Below the pieces are notes generated by a model. The model was not told where the DNA came from. It was given only the letters and a program-made list of their open reading frames with translations, and searched no databases. 64,000 nt of DNA from Streptomyces solicavernae (GTDB lineage: Bacteria > Actinomycetota > Actinomycetes > Streptomycetales > Streptomycetaceae): assembly GCF_029968095.1 (NCBI RefSeq), contig NZ_JASCIR010000001.1, positions 62,001 to 126,000 on the forward strand, read 5' to 3'. Position 1 is the stretch's first letter, and each line of letters begins with the position of its first letter. Both the position numbers and the translations under genes were made by a program. Positions 52,260 to 62,275 of this stretch are shown here, piece by piece.

Positions 52260-53389
52260 GACGCCTCCGTCGTACGCGAGTCTGTCTGCGGGGTGGTCCG
52301 TGGCTCCCGTGGCTCTGGTCCTGCCTTGTCCTGCAGCACTGCCCGCTGGTCGGCCCGCGACTGGGACCGCAGGATCAGCCACACCCCCACCGCCGTCGCC
52401 GCCAGGATCAGGCCCGTCTCCGTCAGCGTCGTCGCGTCCGGGCTCAGCAGCGGCTGGCCGCGCAGGGCCTGCTGGACGAGGAGCGCGAAGACTGCCGCGT
52501 ACGTGAGCGACGCCAGGCCGACCAGCCGTGACCGGACCCGCTCGCTCCGCAACCGGGGCACGCGCCGGGCGAGGAGCAGCAGGACGACCACGAGCAGCGG
52601 CAGCAGCTGTAGCGCGTGCATCCCGAAGAAGTGCGGAATGCGCAGGTCACCGCCGGTCGTGGACCAGCCGGTGAGCGGCATCGACGGCCCGCCGTCCGGC
52701 ACGCCCACACTGTGCGCCCCGACCACGTCCGGCTCCCCGCTCCGCTGCCCCGGCGTCGGCTGCGTCATCACGTATCCGACGGCCGCCCCGGCGAGCGCGA
52801 GCGCGATCCCTGCCCGCATCGCCAGCGCCGCCGCCCGGTCCGCGATGCGGGCGCGCAGCAGCAGTACGGCGATCACCAGCGTCGCCGCCCACAGCACGAC
52901 GATGGTCGCCCCCATCAGCGCGAACAGCGCCGCGTCGAACGGCGTCGCCACGTTGAAGTGGCTGCGTCTGCCGCGGACCACCTGACCCACGATGATCACC
53001 ATCTCGGCCAGCCCCGACACGGCCACGGCCGCCCCCGCCCACCGGCCCACGCGCGCCGCCCTGCCGCCGGGCGGCAACTGCGCGAGCAGCCAGGCGAGGG
53101 ACAGGCAGTACGCCACGAACGAGACCGCGAATTTGAACGGCTTGAACCAGATCGGCGAGCCGACGAGCACCCGGTCGTCCAGGACGATGCCCGCGGCGCA
53201 GACGACGGCCGTCACGGCCATCAGCCCCACAAACGCGAGCAACGGCCGATTCCACGCCGCCCGGCCGAGCGCTGGTGGGACCCCCGGCTGCACCCCGGGC
53301 TGCACCCCCGACTGCACCCCGGACTGCACCCCCGGCTGCCCCCTCACCGCCCGCCTCGCGCCCGAGTCGAACCTTGCCGTTAGGACCAT
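52256..53389 (-). CDS. Multispan membrane protein of unknown function
   Basis: 377 residues from the ATG at 53389 with AGGGGGATT upstream; a TTG two codons earlier is open. After a GVQSGVQPGV repeat (residues 20-38) there are eight or so membrane segments (LLAFVGLMAVTAVVCAAGIV, FKFAVSFVAYCLSLAWLLAQ, HFFGMHALQLLPLLVVVLLL). Conserved-looking polar positions: GSPIWFKPFKFA and RIPHFFGMHALQ. No family identified. Coupled to the ABA4-like gene (ATGA) and divergent from the MerR gene, which likely controls both through the inverted repeat between them. Confidence 0.75.
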   Translation of the reverse strand: MVLTARFDSGARRAVRGQPGVQSGVQSGVQPGVQPGVPPALGRAAWNRPLLAFVGLMAVTAVVCAAGIVLDDRVLVGSPIWFKPFKFAVSFVAYCLSLAWLLAQLPPGGRAARVGRWAGAAVAVSGLAEMVIIVGQVVRGRRSHFNVATPFDAALFALMGATIVVLWAATLVIAVLLLRARIADRAAALAMRAGIALALAGAAVGYVMTQPTPGQRSGEPDVVGAHSVGVPDGGPSMPLTGWSTTGGDLRIPHFFGMHALQLLPLLVVVLLLLARRVPRLRSERVRSRLVGLASLTYAAVFALLVQQALRGQPLLSPDATTLTETGLILAATAVGVWLILRSQSRADQRAVLQDKAGPEPREPRTTPQTDSRTTEAS

Positions 53390-53432
53390 GACCAATCCCC
53401 CTGAAGCAGTGAATGATGGATAGCGGTGGATG

Positions 53433-53470
53433 GATAGTGGCGCTATCCGCTATCTGATAGCGCCACTATC
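53433..53470. promoter_or_regulatory. 15-bp perfect inverted repeat between membrane operon and MerR gene
   Basis: GATAGTGGCGCTATC (53433-53447) and GATAGCGCCACTATC (53456-53470) with an 8-base spacer CGCTATCT. Each arm is itself partly palindromic (GATAG...CTATC). TATGAT immediately after (53471-53476) is a good -10 for the MerR gene. Likely the MerR operator. Confidence 0.8.
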
Positions 53471-53566
53471 TATGATGGAGGAACGCTTGGCAAGGGCCGC
53501 CCGAGACGCGAGCCGAGGTGCAGCCCGAGCCGAGAGCCGACGAGTGGACCTTGGAGTGAACTGCCC

Positions 53567-54295
53567 GTGCGCATCGGCGAGTTGAGCCGCAGGACCGGAG
53601 TCCCGGTGCCGACGATCAAGTACTACGTACGCGAGGGACTCCTGCCGCCCGGCGAACTCAGCAGCCCCAACCAGGCCCGCTACGACGAGACCCACGAGCG
53701 TCGGCTCCGGCTGATCCGCGCACTCCTGGACGTCGGCGGCCTGAAGGTCGCAGCCATCGCGGAGGTGCTGCAGGCCGTCGAAGAGCCCGACCGCCCCCTG
53801 CACAAGATCCTCGGCACCGCGGCCGACCGGCTCGGGCCGCGGCACGGCGAAACCGAGGACGAGGCGCAGTCCGAAGCACGGGACACCGTGAGCGAGTTGA
53901 TCGCGCGGCGCGGCTGGCGCGTCGACACGGACTACCCGGCCGCCGCCGACCTCGCCCACGCACTCGCCGCCCTCGACCGCCTCGGCCACGGAGCCTTCGC
54001 CGAACTCCTCGACGACTACGCCGACGCCGCCGAACAGGTCGCCCGCGCCGACCTCGACTACGTGGACCGCCGGGTCGCGGTCGAAGACCTGGTGGAGACT
54101 GCGGTCATCGGGACGGTGCTGGGCGAGGCCATGTTCAACGCGCTCCGCCGCCTCGCCCATGTGGACAGATCCGCAAGGCGGTTCGGCGCTCCGGAGCACG
54201 AGGCGGACGAACCTGAGGAAGCGGACCGGGCTGAGGGAACGGACGGGGCTGACGGGTCGGGCGGATCGGACGGGGCTGACGGGTCGGACGGGTAA
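53567..54295 (+). CDS. MerR-family transcriptional regulator
   Basis: 242 residues from GTG. The MerR winged helix is at the N-terminus: MRIGELSRRTGVPVPTIKYY, VREGLLPPGELSS, YDETHERRLRLIRAL and a following coiled-coil region (VAAIAEVLQAVEEPDRPLHK). The rest is a helical domain (EDLVETAVIGTVLGEAMFNA) without known ligand motif. The last 30 residues are Asp/Gly repeats (GADGSGGSDGADGSDG) that grade into intergenic GTAAGCCGGG repeats. Confidence 0.88.
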   Translation: MRIGELSRRTGVPVPTIKYYVREGLLPPGELSSPNQARYDETHERRLRLIRALLDVGGLKVAAIAEVLQAVEEPDRPLHKILGTAADRLGPRHGETEDEAQSEARDTVSELIARRGWRVDTDYPAAADLAHALAALDRLGHGAFAELLDDYADAAEQVARADLDYVDRRVAVEDLVETAVIGTVLGEAMFNALRRLAHVDRSARRFGAPEHEADEPEEADRAEGTDGADGSGGSDGADGSDG

Positions 54296-54365
54296 GCCGG
54301 GTAAGCCGGGTAAGCCGGGTCGAACAGGCACCCCGGCCGTCCGCGCCCGCGCGTTCTCCTCGGCC

Positions 54366-57300
54366 TCACAGCCGCCAGTCCGGCACCCGGTCCCTCGGTC
54401 TGTAGGCGCACGTGGTGCCCGTCGAGACCGACTCCCTCAGGTGAGCCGCCAGTTCGGGGTGGCGGGTGTCCAGGCGGCGCAAGGTGTCCCTGATGCGGGC
54501 GGTCACCGTCTTACGGGCGCGCTCCGCCTCGTCGCCGAGCCGGCGGGTGCGGCCGCCGAGCCCCGCTGCGGCGCGGAGCTCGTCGAGGAGGGCCTTGCGC
54601 TCCCGGTCGTACTCCGCCGCGCGGTCCATGGCGCCCCTCGCCGCCGCGCGGTCTATCTCCTCGTCAAGGCGGTCCAGGCGCATTCGGTACTGCCGCTTCG
54701 CCTCCTCGTCCAGGACCGCGTCCCCGCCGAGACTCCGGGCGGCGACCACCTCGGCGCCGCCCTCGGGCGCGAGCAGGTGCACGGCCGGGATCTCGTCGCC
54801 CGGGCGGGACAGCAGCTGACGCAGGTCCCGCAGCCCCTTGGCGTCGGGCATGGGGGTCGTACGACCGGCGTACGTGAGCGTCCAGACGGTGCCGTCGAAG
54901 CGGAACTCGTGTACAGGGGTGGGGTGTTCGGGCTTGTCCGGGCCGCTTGCCGGCCCGCCGGTCTGCCCGCTTGCCGGCCCACTTGCCGGCCCACTTGCCG
55001 GCTCGCCGGTCAGCCCGCCGGTCGGGTACGCCGCGTCTGCGGTTTCGCGGGGGGTGGTCGGCGGCGCGAGGGCCCACCGAGGCACGGGTTCCGATACCGA
55101 CGCCTGGCCCGGCGCCTGCCCCGACGCCTGACCCGACGCCTGTCCGAACACCTGCCGCGACTCCTGCCCCGACGCCCGCCCTCGTCCCGCTGTCCCGACT
55201 TCCTCCCGCAACCGGGTCGTGCGGCGCAGCACCTGCCGCATGCCGAGCTCCTCCGCGTCCCGTACGACCTCGGCGAGGAGCCGTGACGCGTCCTCGCCGC
55301 GGGCCGCGCGGACCTCCGCGAGGTGGGCGCGGGCCAGCACCGACCAAGGCCTGGCCGCGAGGAGTTCCGCCGAACGGTACGCCCTGGCGAAGCCGTCCTC
55401 CGCCTCCTCCAGACGGCCCGACGCGGCGTCGCACAGGGCGATCCAGTGCACGACGGGACCACTGATGTCCCAGCCGAACATCGACACCGCCCACTGCCCC
55501 GCGTACGGCACGAGCGCCGCGCGGGCCGCCGCGCACAGCGCCCGGTCACCGGAGGCCGCCGCGGCCTGCGCCTGGAACCGTAGACGCAACGGCAGGAAAC
55601 CCCGGTCGATGTCGGCCGTCCGCGGGTGAAGCTCCCCACCCGGCTCCCCGCCCGGTCCCGCGTCCGGTCCCGTCCCCGGCCCCTGCCCGGGCCCCGTCCG
55701 AGCGAGCAGCTGCCGCGCGTACGCCTCCGCCGACTCCAACTCGCCCGGCGACACGCCTTCTTCGTCGGCTCGCTCCACCGCCGTGATTCCCGCGAGCAGG
55801 CGCGCGCAGGGGTGGCCGCGCTCCAGGCTGCGCAACACCACATCGACCCCCTCGTACCGCCCCTGCAGCAGCGCCAGCGTCCAGCGGTGGTGTTCGAGGA
55901 GCGGGAAGAAGTGCGCATGGGGTTCGGTCCTGCTCGCGTACCCGAAGGCCTCCGTGAGGAAGCTCTCGGCCTGCGCGAAGCGCCCGCCGAGGGCGCACAC
56001 AATGGACTGGTCGATGGCCTTGCCCACGCCCATGCGGGGCAGTCCGTACTGTTCGGCGTGCGCCACGTACGCGTGGTACTCGTCCAGGTAGCGCGGGTCG
56101 CCCAGCTCGATGCGGGCCACCCAGTGCAGCGCGCGGGCGAAGTGCTCGCCCTCCGGGTCGCCCGAGCGCTGCGCGATGACGGTCAACTCCTCTACCAGCG
56201 CGACCCGTTCCGCCGCCGTCCCCGGACCCCAGATCGCGTGGTGACGGGCCCACAGGCTGAAGCCGAGCGCCTCGTCGTCCGCGTGCCGGCGAGCCAGGAC
56301 GGCGCTGCGGACGCTGAGCTCCTGGGCCAGCTCACTCGCCGTTCGGCCCTTGATCTGCTCGGAGACGCGCTCGCCCCCGCCGACCAGTGCGTGATGCGCC
56401 TCGCGCAGCAGCTCGTCCGCCTCGCTCGGGTCCTGGGAGCCGAACAGGCCGGGCAGCCGCCTGCTGTAGAACGTGAGCGCCACGCGCGCGAGGAGCGTCG
56501 GATCGTCTAGAGAGCGGGCCAGGTCCAGGGCCTCGTCGAAGGCGCGCCGGCACTCGTCCTCGTCATCCGCGTGGTGCAGGAACTCGCCGAGCGCCAGCGT
56601 CACCAGAACCCGCCGGCCCTGGTCCGCGAGGCCGACGGCACGCTCCGCGGCCCGCCGCTGATGCACCAGCTGCTCCTCAAGGGCGAGCCGCGCCCCGGCG
56701 TCGTGCGCGGCCTCCTGCAGCAGCCGCACCGCCGTCTCGGGCGACACGGCGTCCCCCGCGGCGTACGCATGCCGGGCGCGGTCCGCCGGGAACACCTTCG
56801 CCGCCAGGTCGGGCGCCTGCTCCAGGGCGTCGACGACGGCGGCGTGCCGCGCGCGGGCCTCCTCCGGGGCCAGGTCCTCCTGGAGCGTCTCCCGTACGAG
56901 ATCGTGGGCGAAGGCGAAGCGGCCGTTGCCGAGGACCGTCATCAGGCGGGCCGTGACCGCCTGATCGAGAAGGCGGTCGACGTGCGCCACCGGCGCGCCG
57001 GCGACCGCCGCGAGGACCTGGCGGTGAAACTCCCGGCCCAGCACGGCGCCCGTCGTCAACAGCTCCTTGACCGAAGCGGGCAGCAGGTCGAGGCGGTGCC
57101 GCACCGCCTCGCGCACGCCGGGTGCGACCGCGCCGAGCGTGCCGCCCACCGCCCACAGGCGGGCCGACTGCTCCACGAAGAACGGGTTGCCGCCCGTGAA
57201 GCGGTGCAGCTCGGTCAGGGTCGGTTCGTCCGGCTCACGGCCCGCCGTGCGCGCCACCAGAGCGCCGGTCTCCGCGCGCGTCAGGCCCGCGAGGCTCAGC

Positions 57301-57929
57301 GTCGTGGCCTTCGCGACCAGGGGGAGGATCTGGCTGCGCAGCGGGTGGTCCTCGGCGTCCACCTCCGCGTCCCGGTACGTCCCCACGAGCAGCAGGCGCT
57401 CGAACCAGGCGTGCCCTGCGGCGAATTCGAGCAGCTTCAAGGAGGCCGTGTCCGCCCAGTGGAGATCGTCGAGGACCACCACCACCGGCTGATCCTGGGA
57501 GACGGTGACCAGGGCCGTCGTCACCGCGTCGTAGAGGTGGAAGGCCGCCGTCGGGTCGTCGGCGCCCGGCACCGGTGACTCGCCGAGCAGGGCACCGAGC
57601 CGCCACGAGGTCTCCGGGCCGACCCTCTCCTGCGCCGCGGCGAACCGTTCCTCACCCACGGCGCGCCGCAGCGCGCGGACTACCTGCACCCACGGCCAGT
57701 ACCCGGGCGCGCTGTCCGAGGCCCAGCAGGCGCCCGTCAGCACCAGGGCGCCGCTGTCCCGCGCCTCGTGTGCGGCCTGAGTGACGAGGGTCGTCTTGCC
57801 GATTCCGGGCTCGCCCGTGACCAGCACGAGCCCACCGTGGCTGTGCACAGCGCGCTCCACCTCGGCGCGCAGTACGCTCGCCGGGTGGTCGCGTCCGATG
57901 AGAGCGGCTGGGTTCATGCCTCGAACCAT
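54366..57929 (-). CDS. Large AAA/STAND-type ATPase
   Basis: 1187 residues from the ATG at 57929; an ATG four codons in is the alternative. N-terminus: LIGRDHPASVLRAEVERA, Walker A GEPGIGKTTLV at about 39-49, Walker B PVVVVLDDLHWADTASLKLLE, and TGGNPFFVEQ, the usual core of MalT/LuxR-type STAND ATPases. About 400-800 are TPR-like helices. The C-terminus has no LuxR helix-turn-helix. Instead, after repeat-rich linkers (GQASGQASGQA, SGPASGPASG), there is FRFDGTVWTLTYAGRTTPMP and GLRDLRQLLSRPGDEI, then a coiled coil and KTVTARIRDTLRRLDTRHPE, a domain known at the end of some actinobacterial ATPases. Possibly a signalling hub; DNA binding is unproven. Confidence 0.8.
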   Translation of the reverse strand: MVRGMNPAALIGRDHPASVLRAEVERAVHSHGGLVLVTGEPGIGKTTLVTQAAHEARDSGALVLTGACWASDSAPGYWPWVQVVRALRRAVGEERFAAAQERVGPETSWRLGALLGESPVPGADDPTAAFHLYDAVTTALVTVSQDQPVVVVLDDLHWADTASLKLLEFAAGHAWFERLLLVGTYRDAEVDAEDHPLRSQILPLVAKATTLSLAGLTRAETGALVARTAGREPDEPTLTELHRFTGGNPFFVEQSARLWAVGGTLGAVAPGVREAVRHRLDLLPASVKELLTTGAVLGREFHRQVLAAVAGAPVAHVDRLLDQAVTARLMTVLGNGRFAFAHDLVRETLQEDLAPEEARARHAAVVDALEQAPDLAAKVFPADRARHAYAAGDAVSPETAVRLLQEAAHDAGARLALEEQLVHQRRAAERAVGLADQGRRVLVTLALGEFLHHADDEDECRRAFDEALDLARSLDDPTLLARVALTFYSRRLPGLFGSQDPSEADELLREAHHALVGGGERVSEQIKGRTASELAQELSVRSAVLARRHADDEALGFSLWARHHAIWGPGTAAERVALVEELTVIAQRSGDPEGEHFARALHWVARIELGDPRYLDEYHAYVAHAEQYGLPRMGVGKAIDQSIVCALGGRFAQAESFLTEAFGYASRTEPHAHFFPLLEHHRWTLALLQGRYEGVDVVLRSLERGHPCARLLAGITAVERADEEGVSPGELESAEAYARQLLARTGPGQGPGTGPDAGPGGEPGGELHPRTADIDRGFLPLRLRFQAQAAAASGDRALCAAARAALVPYAGQWAVSMFGWDISGPVVHWIALCDAASGRLEEAEDGFARAYRSAELLAARPWSVLARAHLAEVRAARGEDASRLLAEVVRDAEELGMRQVLRRTTRLREEVGTAGRGRASGQESRQVFGQASGQASGQAPGQASVSEPVPRWALAPPTTPRETADAAYPTGGLTGEPASGPASGPASGQTGGPASGPDKPEHPTPVHEFRFDGTVWTLTYAGRTTPMPDAKGLRDLRQLLSRPGDEIPAVHLLAPEGGAEVVAARSLGGDAVLDEEAKRQYRMRLDRLDEEIDRAAARGAMDRAAEYDRERKALLDELRAAAGLGGRTRRLGDEAERARKTVTARIRDTLRRLDTRHPELAAHLRESVSTGTTCAYRPRDRVPDWRL

Positions 57930-58040
57930 AGGCGCCGCCACCGACAGCCGTCGGGGCCTGTGGATAACTTCGGCGCCGTGCGGGCGCACGACGCCGGAAG
58001 CCCCCTCGGAGTGGTCAACTCCGCTTCGGTGGAGAGGTGT

Positions 58041-58439
58041 TCAGACGTGGCGTCCCTCGGCGTCCTCGGTCGTGTAGTAGCGGTAGAACATCCCGCCCGC
58101 GACCGCCGCGCCCACGATGGCCGCGTTCCCGACGGACCTCAGGATGCTGGCGTCGGTCAGGCTGTAGAGGAATCCGAAGGCGATGCCGGCGAACGCGCCC
58201 CAGGCCAGGGCGCGCAGCTCGCGCGGCAGGCGCGCGGACATCTGCCGCAGGCCGAAGTAGACGGCCCCGAAGACGACTCCGGCGACGATGCCGTACAGGA
58301 CGTTGCCCGCTGTGATGGGGCCGCCGTCACGGTGGTTCGCCGCGGTCCACAGGCCGTAGACGACGGCGAGCAGCGGGGTCAGCCAGGCCGTCGATCCGGT
58401 GGGGCGGGCGCGTACTGGTGCTGGTGCGGCGTGTGCCAT
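58041..58439 (-). CDS. Four-span integral membrane protein
   Basis: 132 residues with about four membrane segments (WLTPLLAVVYGLWTAANHRD, GNVLYGIVAGVVFGAVYFGL, ALAWGAFAGIAFGFLYSL, SVGNAAIVGAAVAGGMFYRY). N-terminal polar stretch, C-terminal TTEDAEGRHV. No known function. Stands in the same direction as the ATPase gene, about 110 bases upstream of it. Confidence 0.7.
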   Translation of the reverse strand: MAHAAPAPVRARPTGSTAWLTPLLAVVYGLWTAANHRDGGPITAGNVLYGIVAGVVFGAVYFGLRQMSARLPRELRALAWGAFAGIAFGFLYSLTDASILRSVGNAAIVGAAVAGGMFYRYYTTEDAEGRHV

Positions 58440-58492
58440 GAGGTCGTCCTCTCGTCCTCGCAGTCACTCCCCTGCACTTCAAGGGCACACCC

Positions 58493-58526
58493 GGTCAGGG
58501 CGCCCGGCAAGTCGGGCGCCCTGACC
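58493..58526 (-). terminator. Terminator after the SH3 protein gene
   Basis: GGTCAGGGCGCCCG (58493-58506) pairs perfectly with CGGGCGCCCTGACC (58513-58526), 14-bp stem, six-base loop. Confidence 0.9.
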
Positions 58527-58570
58527 GCTCTGTGGTGACGGCAGGCGTCCTGGCACTGGCCGTCGGGCCA

Positions 58571-59059
58571 TCACTGGTACGGGTCGTTCCGGTGCTCGTT
58601 CCGGTGCTCGTTCCACTGGTCCCGGTCCCGGTCCCGGTCGTGGTTCCCCTGGTCACGATCACGGTTCTGGTCGTGCCGACTCCACGGGTCCTGGCCCTGG
58701 TGGTGGTTCCGACCCTTGTCGTCGCACATCGGGGCTTGTCGTTCCGGTTTCATGTACGCGCCGCTCGCCCAGCCGCCGGCTCCGCTCAGCCAGTACCAGT
58801 ACGGGTTGCCGTTCACCTGGCTGCCGAGCGTGGCGCACTGGATGCGCTCACGTGCTCCCGGCGGCAGTGAACCGACCTTCGCGGAGCCGGGGTTGGGGTC
58901 CGCACGCAGGTTGATGTCGCCGTGCGAGACGACGACGCCCCAGACGGAACCGTCGTTGTCGGCCATCGCCGGCGCCGCTGAGGCGAAGCTCGCCGCGATG
59001 AGGGTGCCGCTCGCGACGGCGGTGGCGGCGAACGTGCGCAAGGACTTGGTCGTACGCAT
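58571..59059 (-). CDS. Secreted bacterial-SH3-domain protein
   Basis: 162 residues. Signal peptide: KSLRTFAATAVASGTLIAAS, cleavage after AMA. The mature part is a bacterial SH3 domain (VWGVVVSHGDINLRADPNPG, KVGSLPPGARERIQC, GNPYWYWLSGAGGWASGAYM), a fold that usually binds peptidoglycan. It ends in a 45-residue His/Arg/Asp/Asn repeat (RDRDQGNHDRDRDRDQWNEH) encoded by a GC-rich DNA repeat. Small secreted SH3 proteins of this sort are numerous in Streptomyces. Confidence 0.82.
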   Translation of the reverse strand: MRTTKSLRTFAATAVASGTLIAASFASAAPAMADNDGSVWGVVVSHGDINLRADPNPGSAKVGSLPPGARERIQCATLGSQVNGNPYWYWLSGAGGWASGAYMKPERQAPMCDDKGRNHHQGQDPWSRHDQNRDRDQGNHDRDRDRDQWNEHRNEHRNDPYQ

Positions 59060-59316
59060 GGAGCGACCTCCTCGAACCCCCTTCCCCACACTCCAGGAAA
59101 CACCTGGCGCGACGATCCCGCTCGGCGATCCCGGCCCCCTGAACAGTCGCGAGGCCGCTGCCACATCGGCGCCAGAACCGATCTGGCAGCCGCGAGATCC
59201 GATCTGGCGGCCGCGAGACCCGATCTCGCGCCCAATGGACAGCAGGTCGCAGAGCCGACGAGCGGGACGGACCGCAGGACGGACGAGAGCGGAGAGGCGG
59301 GCAGGAGGTGATGACG

Positions 59317-59877
59317 ATGCGGGAGCAGCAGCTGGCGGTCGCGGTGATCGTCGGATCGACCCGTGAGGGCCGCGTCGGCGACAGCGTCGCCGAGTGGTTC
59401 CTGGAGCGCGCCGCACAACGCGACGACCTGAAGCTGGACGTCGTGGACCTCGTCGACTACACGGACCTGCCCGCGCGTTACCCCTCCGCCCCCACTGAGG
59501 CGACCCTCCGCTTCGCCCGCCACGTCGACCGGGCCGACGCCTTCGTGGTCGTCACACCCGAGTACAACCGCAGCTTCCCCTCAGCACTCAAGCAGGCCAT
59601 CGACTTCGCGTACGACGAATGGCACGGCAAGCCCGTCGGCTTCGTCAGCTACGGCTACGAGAGCCTGGGACTGTACGCGGTCGAGCAACTCCGGTGCGTG
59701 TTCACCGAGCTGCATGCGATGAGTCTGCGCGACGGCGTCGGTCTCAATCTCGTCGAGGAGCTGCCGCCGGGCCCGGAGAACCGGCCGAGCCGGGCGGTGA
59801 CCGCGATGCTCGACCAGCTCGTCTGGTGGGGAAACGCCCTGCGCGAAGCCCGCGCGGCCCACCCGTACCCCTCCTGA
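59317..59877 (+). CDS. NAD(P)H-dependent FMN reductase
   Basis: 186 residues. Of three adjacent starts (GTG 59308, ATG 59311, ATG 59317) the last has the best spacing to AGGAGG. Flavodoxin-like fold: [20 protein letters not shown] (FMN phosphate loop), [20 protein letters not shown] (FMN ring loop), and [10 protein letters not shown]. Reduces free FMN or small quinones/azo compounds with NADPH. It precedes the ABC exporter genes by about 105 bases in the same direction. Confidence 0.88.
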   Translation: MREQQLAVAVIVGSTREGRVGDSVAEWFLERAAQRDDLKLDVVDLVDYTDLPARYPSAPTEATLRFARHVDRADAFVVVTPEYNRSFPSALKQAIDFAYDEWHGKPVGFVSYGYESLGLYAVEQLRCVFTELHAMSLRDGVGLNLVEELPPGPENRPSRAVTAMLDQLVWWGNALREARAAHPYPS

Positions 59878-59981
59878 CGCCGTACGTACCCGACCCGACG
59901 CCGTACGTACACGAGCCGACGCCCGCCGCTGCGACACCGCAACCCCGCACACGACAGAGAACAGGAAAGGACCGGAGGACC

Positions 59982-61022
59982 ATGAGCAACCAGACTGGCC
60001 GATCGACCGGCCTGGCCATCGAGACCGCAGGCCTGGTGAAGACCTTCGGGGAGAACCGCGCGGTCGACGGTGTCGACCTGAGCGTCCCGGCCGGCACCGT
60101 GTACGGCGTCCTCGGGCCGAACGGCGCGGGCAAGACGACCACCGTGAAGGTCCTCGCCACGTTGCTGCGACCGGACGGAGGCGAGGCGCACGTCTTCGGG
60201 CACGACGTGGTGCGCGAGGCGGACGCGGTCCGCAGCCGGGTCAGCCTGACCGGGCAGTACGCCTCGGTCGACGAAGACCTGACCGGCACCGAGAACCTGG
60301 TGCTGCTCGGCCGGCTCACCGGCCATTCCAAGCGGGCCTCCGACCGGCGCGCCGAACAGCTCCTGGAGGCCTTCGGCCTGACCGAGGCCGCGTCCCGGCA
60401 GGTGAAGAACTACTCCGGGGGCATGCGGCGCCGCATCGACATCGCCGCGTCCATCCTCAACACCCCGGACCTGCTCTTCCTCGACGAGCCCACCACCGGC
60501 CTCGACCCGCGCAGCCGCAACCAGGTCTGGGACATCGTGCGTGCCGTCGTCACTCAAGGCACCACGGTCCTCCTGACCACCCAATACCTCGACGAGGCGG
60601 ACCAGTTGGCCGCCCGCATCGCCGTGATCGACCAGGGCAAGGTGATCGCCGAAGGCACCAAGGGCGAACTGAAGGCCTCCGTCGGCGCGGGCGCCGTGCA
60701 CCTGCGACTGCGCGACGCCGAACAGCGGCCCGACGCGGAGCGGCTTCTGAAGGGCGCGCTCGACGCCCAAGTCCTCTTGGAAGCAGACCCATTGGCGCTC
60801 ACCGCGCGCATCTGCAACGGCGGCGGAAACGGCACTGAAGCCGCCGAGAAGGCCTCCCGGGCACTCGCCGAACTGGCCCGTGCCGGCATCACCGTCGACA
60901 ACTTCTCCCTCGGCCAACCCAGCCTGGACGAAGTGTTCCTGGCCCTCACCGACCGCCCGGCCACCCCCGGCGGCACTCCCACCGACCCCCGCGACGACAC
61001 CCAGGAAGAGGCACTGGCATGA
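59982..61022 (+). CDS. DrrA-like ABC transporter ATPase
   Basis: 346 residues from ATG with GGAGGACC upstream. Walker [15 protein letters not shown], the daunorubicin-resistance-type [14 protein letters not shown], signature [15 protein letters not shown], Walker [21 protein letters not shown] and the C-terminal DrrA domain ([16 protein letters not shown]). Energises efflux of a drug or lipid through the permease coded next, with which it overlaps (ATGA). Substrate unknown. Confidence 0.93.
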   Translation: MSNQTGRSTGLAIETAGLVKTFGENRAVDGVDLSVPAGTVYGVLGPNGAGKTTTVKVLATLLRPDGGEAHVFGHDVVREADAVRSRVSLTGQYASVDEDLTGTENLVLLGRLTGHSKRASDRRAEQLLEAFGLTEAASRQVKNYSGGMRRRIDIAASILNTPDLLFLDEPTTGLDPRSRNQVWDIVRAVVTQGTTVLLTTQYLDEADQLAARIAVIDQGKVIAEGTKGELKASVGAGAVHLRLRDAEQRPDAERLLKGALDAQVLLEADPLALTARICNGGGNGTEAAEKASRALAELARAGITVDNFSLGQPSLDEVFLALTDRPATPGGTPTDPRDDTQEEALA

Positions 61023-61888
61023 GCACCGCGACCCAGACGAACGCCCCCGGCGCCGGCGGAGCCCCGGAGGAACTCGCCGCGGTCTCCACCGAGTCCCTGG
61101 CCGAACTCCTCATCGCCAAGGACCGCCCGCCGCGCCCCAGCGCACTCTCCGCCTCGGTCACCTTCGGCTGGCGGGCCATGCTGAAGATCAAGCACGTCCC
61201 CGAGCAACTCTTCGACGTCACCGCCTTCCCGATCATGATGGTGCTGATGTACACGTACCTCTTCGGCGGGGCGCTCGCAGGCTCGCCGCAGGAGTACCTG
61301 CAGCGGCTGCTGCCCGGCATCCTCGTGATGTCGATCGTGATGATCACGATGTACACCGGCGTCTCCGTCAACACCGACATCGACAAGGGCGTCTTCGACC
61401 GCTTCAGAACCCTGCCGATCTGGCGCCCCTCGGTGATGGTGGGCTACCTCCTCGGCGACGTGCTGCGGTACATCCTCGGCTCCCTCGTCATCCTCACCGT
61501 CGGCCTGATACTCGGCTTCCGCCCGGAAGGCGGCGCGGCCGGAGTGGTGGCGGGCATCGCGCTGCTCATCGTGTTCTCGTTCGCGTTCTCGTGGGTGTGG
61601 ACGATGTTCGGCCTGATGCTGCGCACCGAGAAGTCGGTGATGGGCGTCTCGATGATGGTGATCTTTCCGCTGACGTTCCTCAGCGACATCTTCGTGGAGA
61701 CCTCGACAATGCCGGGATGGCTGCAGGCCTTCGTCAACAACAACCCGGTCACACACGTCTCCTCGTCCGTCCGCTCCTTCATGCAGGGCGAGTGGCCCGG
61801 CTCGGAGCTGATATGGACGCTGGGCTGGGCGGGCTTCCTGGTCGCGGTGTTCGGCCCGATCACGATGCGGCTCTACAACCGCAAGTAG
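61019..61888 (+). CDS. DrrB-like ABC-2 type permease
   Basis: 289 residues with six membrane segments ([60 protein letters not shown]). [20 protein letters not shown] is the family signature loop. N-terminal 45 residues are polar. Overlaps the ATPase gene by four bases. Together they form a two-component exporter of the daunorubicin-resistance family. Confidence 0.92.
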   Translation: MSTATQTNAPGAGGAPEELAAVSTESLAELLIAKDRPPRPSALSASVTFGWRAMLKIKHVPEQLFDVTAFPIMMVLMYTYLFGGALAGSPQEYLQRLLPGILVMSIVMITMYTGVSVNTDIDKGVFDRFRTLPIWRPSVMVGYLLGDVLRYILGSLVILTVGLILGFRPEGGAAGVVAGIALLIVFSFAFSWVWTMFGLMLRTEKSVMGVSMMVIFPLTFLSDIFVETSTMPGWLQAFVNNNPVTHVSSSVRSFMQGEWPGSELIWTLGWAGFLVAVFGPITMRLYNRK

Positions 61889-62275
61889 ACGGGGACCTCC
61901 AACCAGTCACCCGAATACGGGGGTTGGGGGCCGGGCACGCACGGGGACGCCCAGCCCCCAAGGAGAGCATCGCGAGGACAACCGGGCATGAGAAGAGCCG
62001 GGCTTGAGGAGAGCCAAGCACGAGGACAGGCGGGCACGAGGACAGGCGGGCACGAGGCAGGCGCATGACGCGGGGAGTCGACAAGCCGCCGCACGACACA
62101 GGCTGACGGCACAGGCAGGCGACACAGGCTGACGGCACAGGCAGGCAACACAGGCAGGTGGCAAGCAGACAACGATCACCACGTCACCCGTCCCGTCCTG
62201 CTCCATCGGAGTCGATCTGCTCACCCTGGCCACTCGCCCGCAGCAACACCGGTCGCGGGCGGGCGGTGGCAGCTC
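61889..62275. repeat. Intergenic stretch with two repeat blocks
   Basis: 387 bases. 62020-62060 has GAGGACAGGCGGGCAC units; 62095-62160 has CACAGGCTGACGGCACAGGC units of about 26 bp, two and a half copies. No coding sequence is supported. A promoter for the next gene should lie at its right end. Confidence 0.65.

Noticed and set aside
51696..53566. Fluoride riboswitch upstream of the crcB genes
   Set aside because: The genes seem to be in one unit with the upstream membrane genes, and I found no match to the conserved riboswitch core in the leader or gaps.
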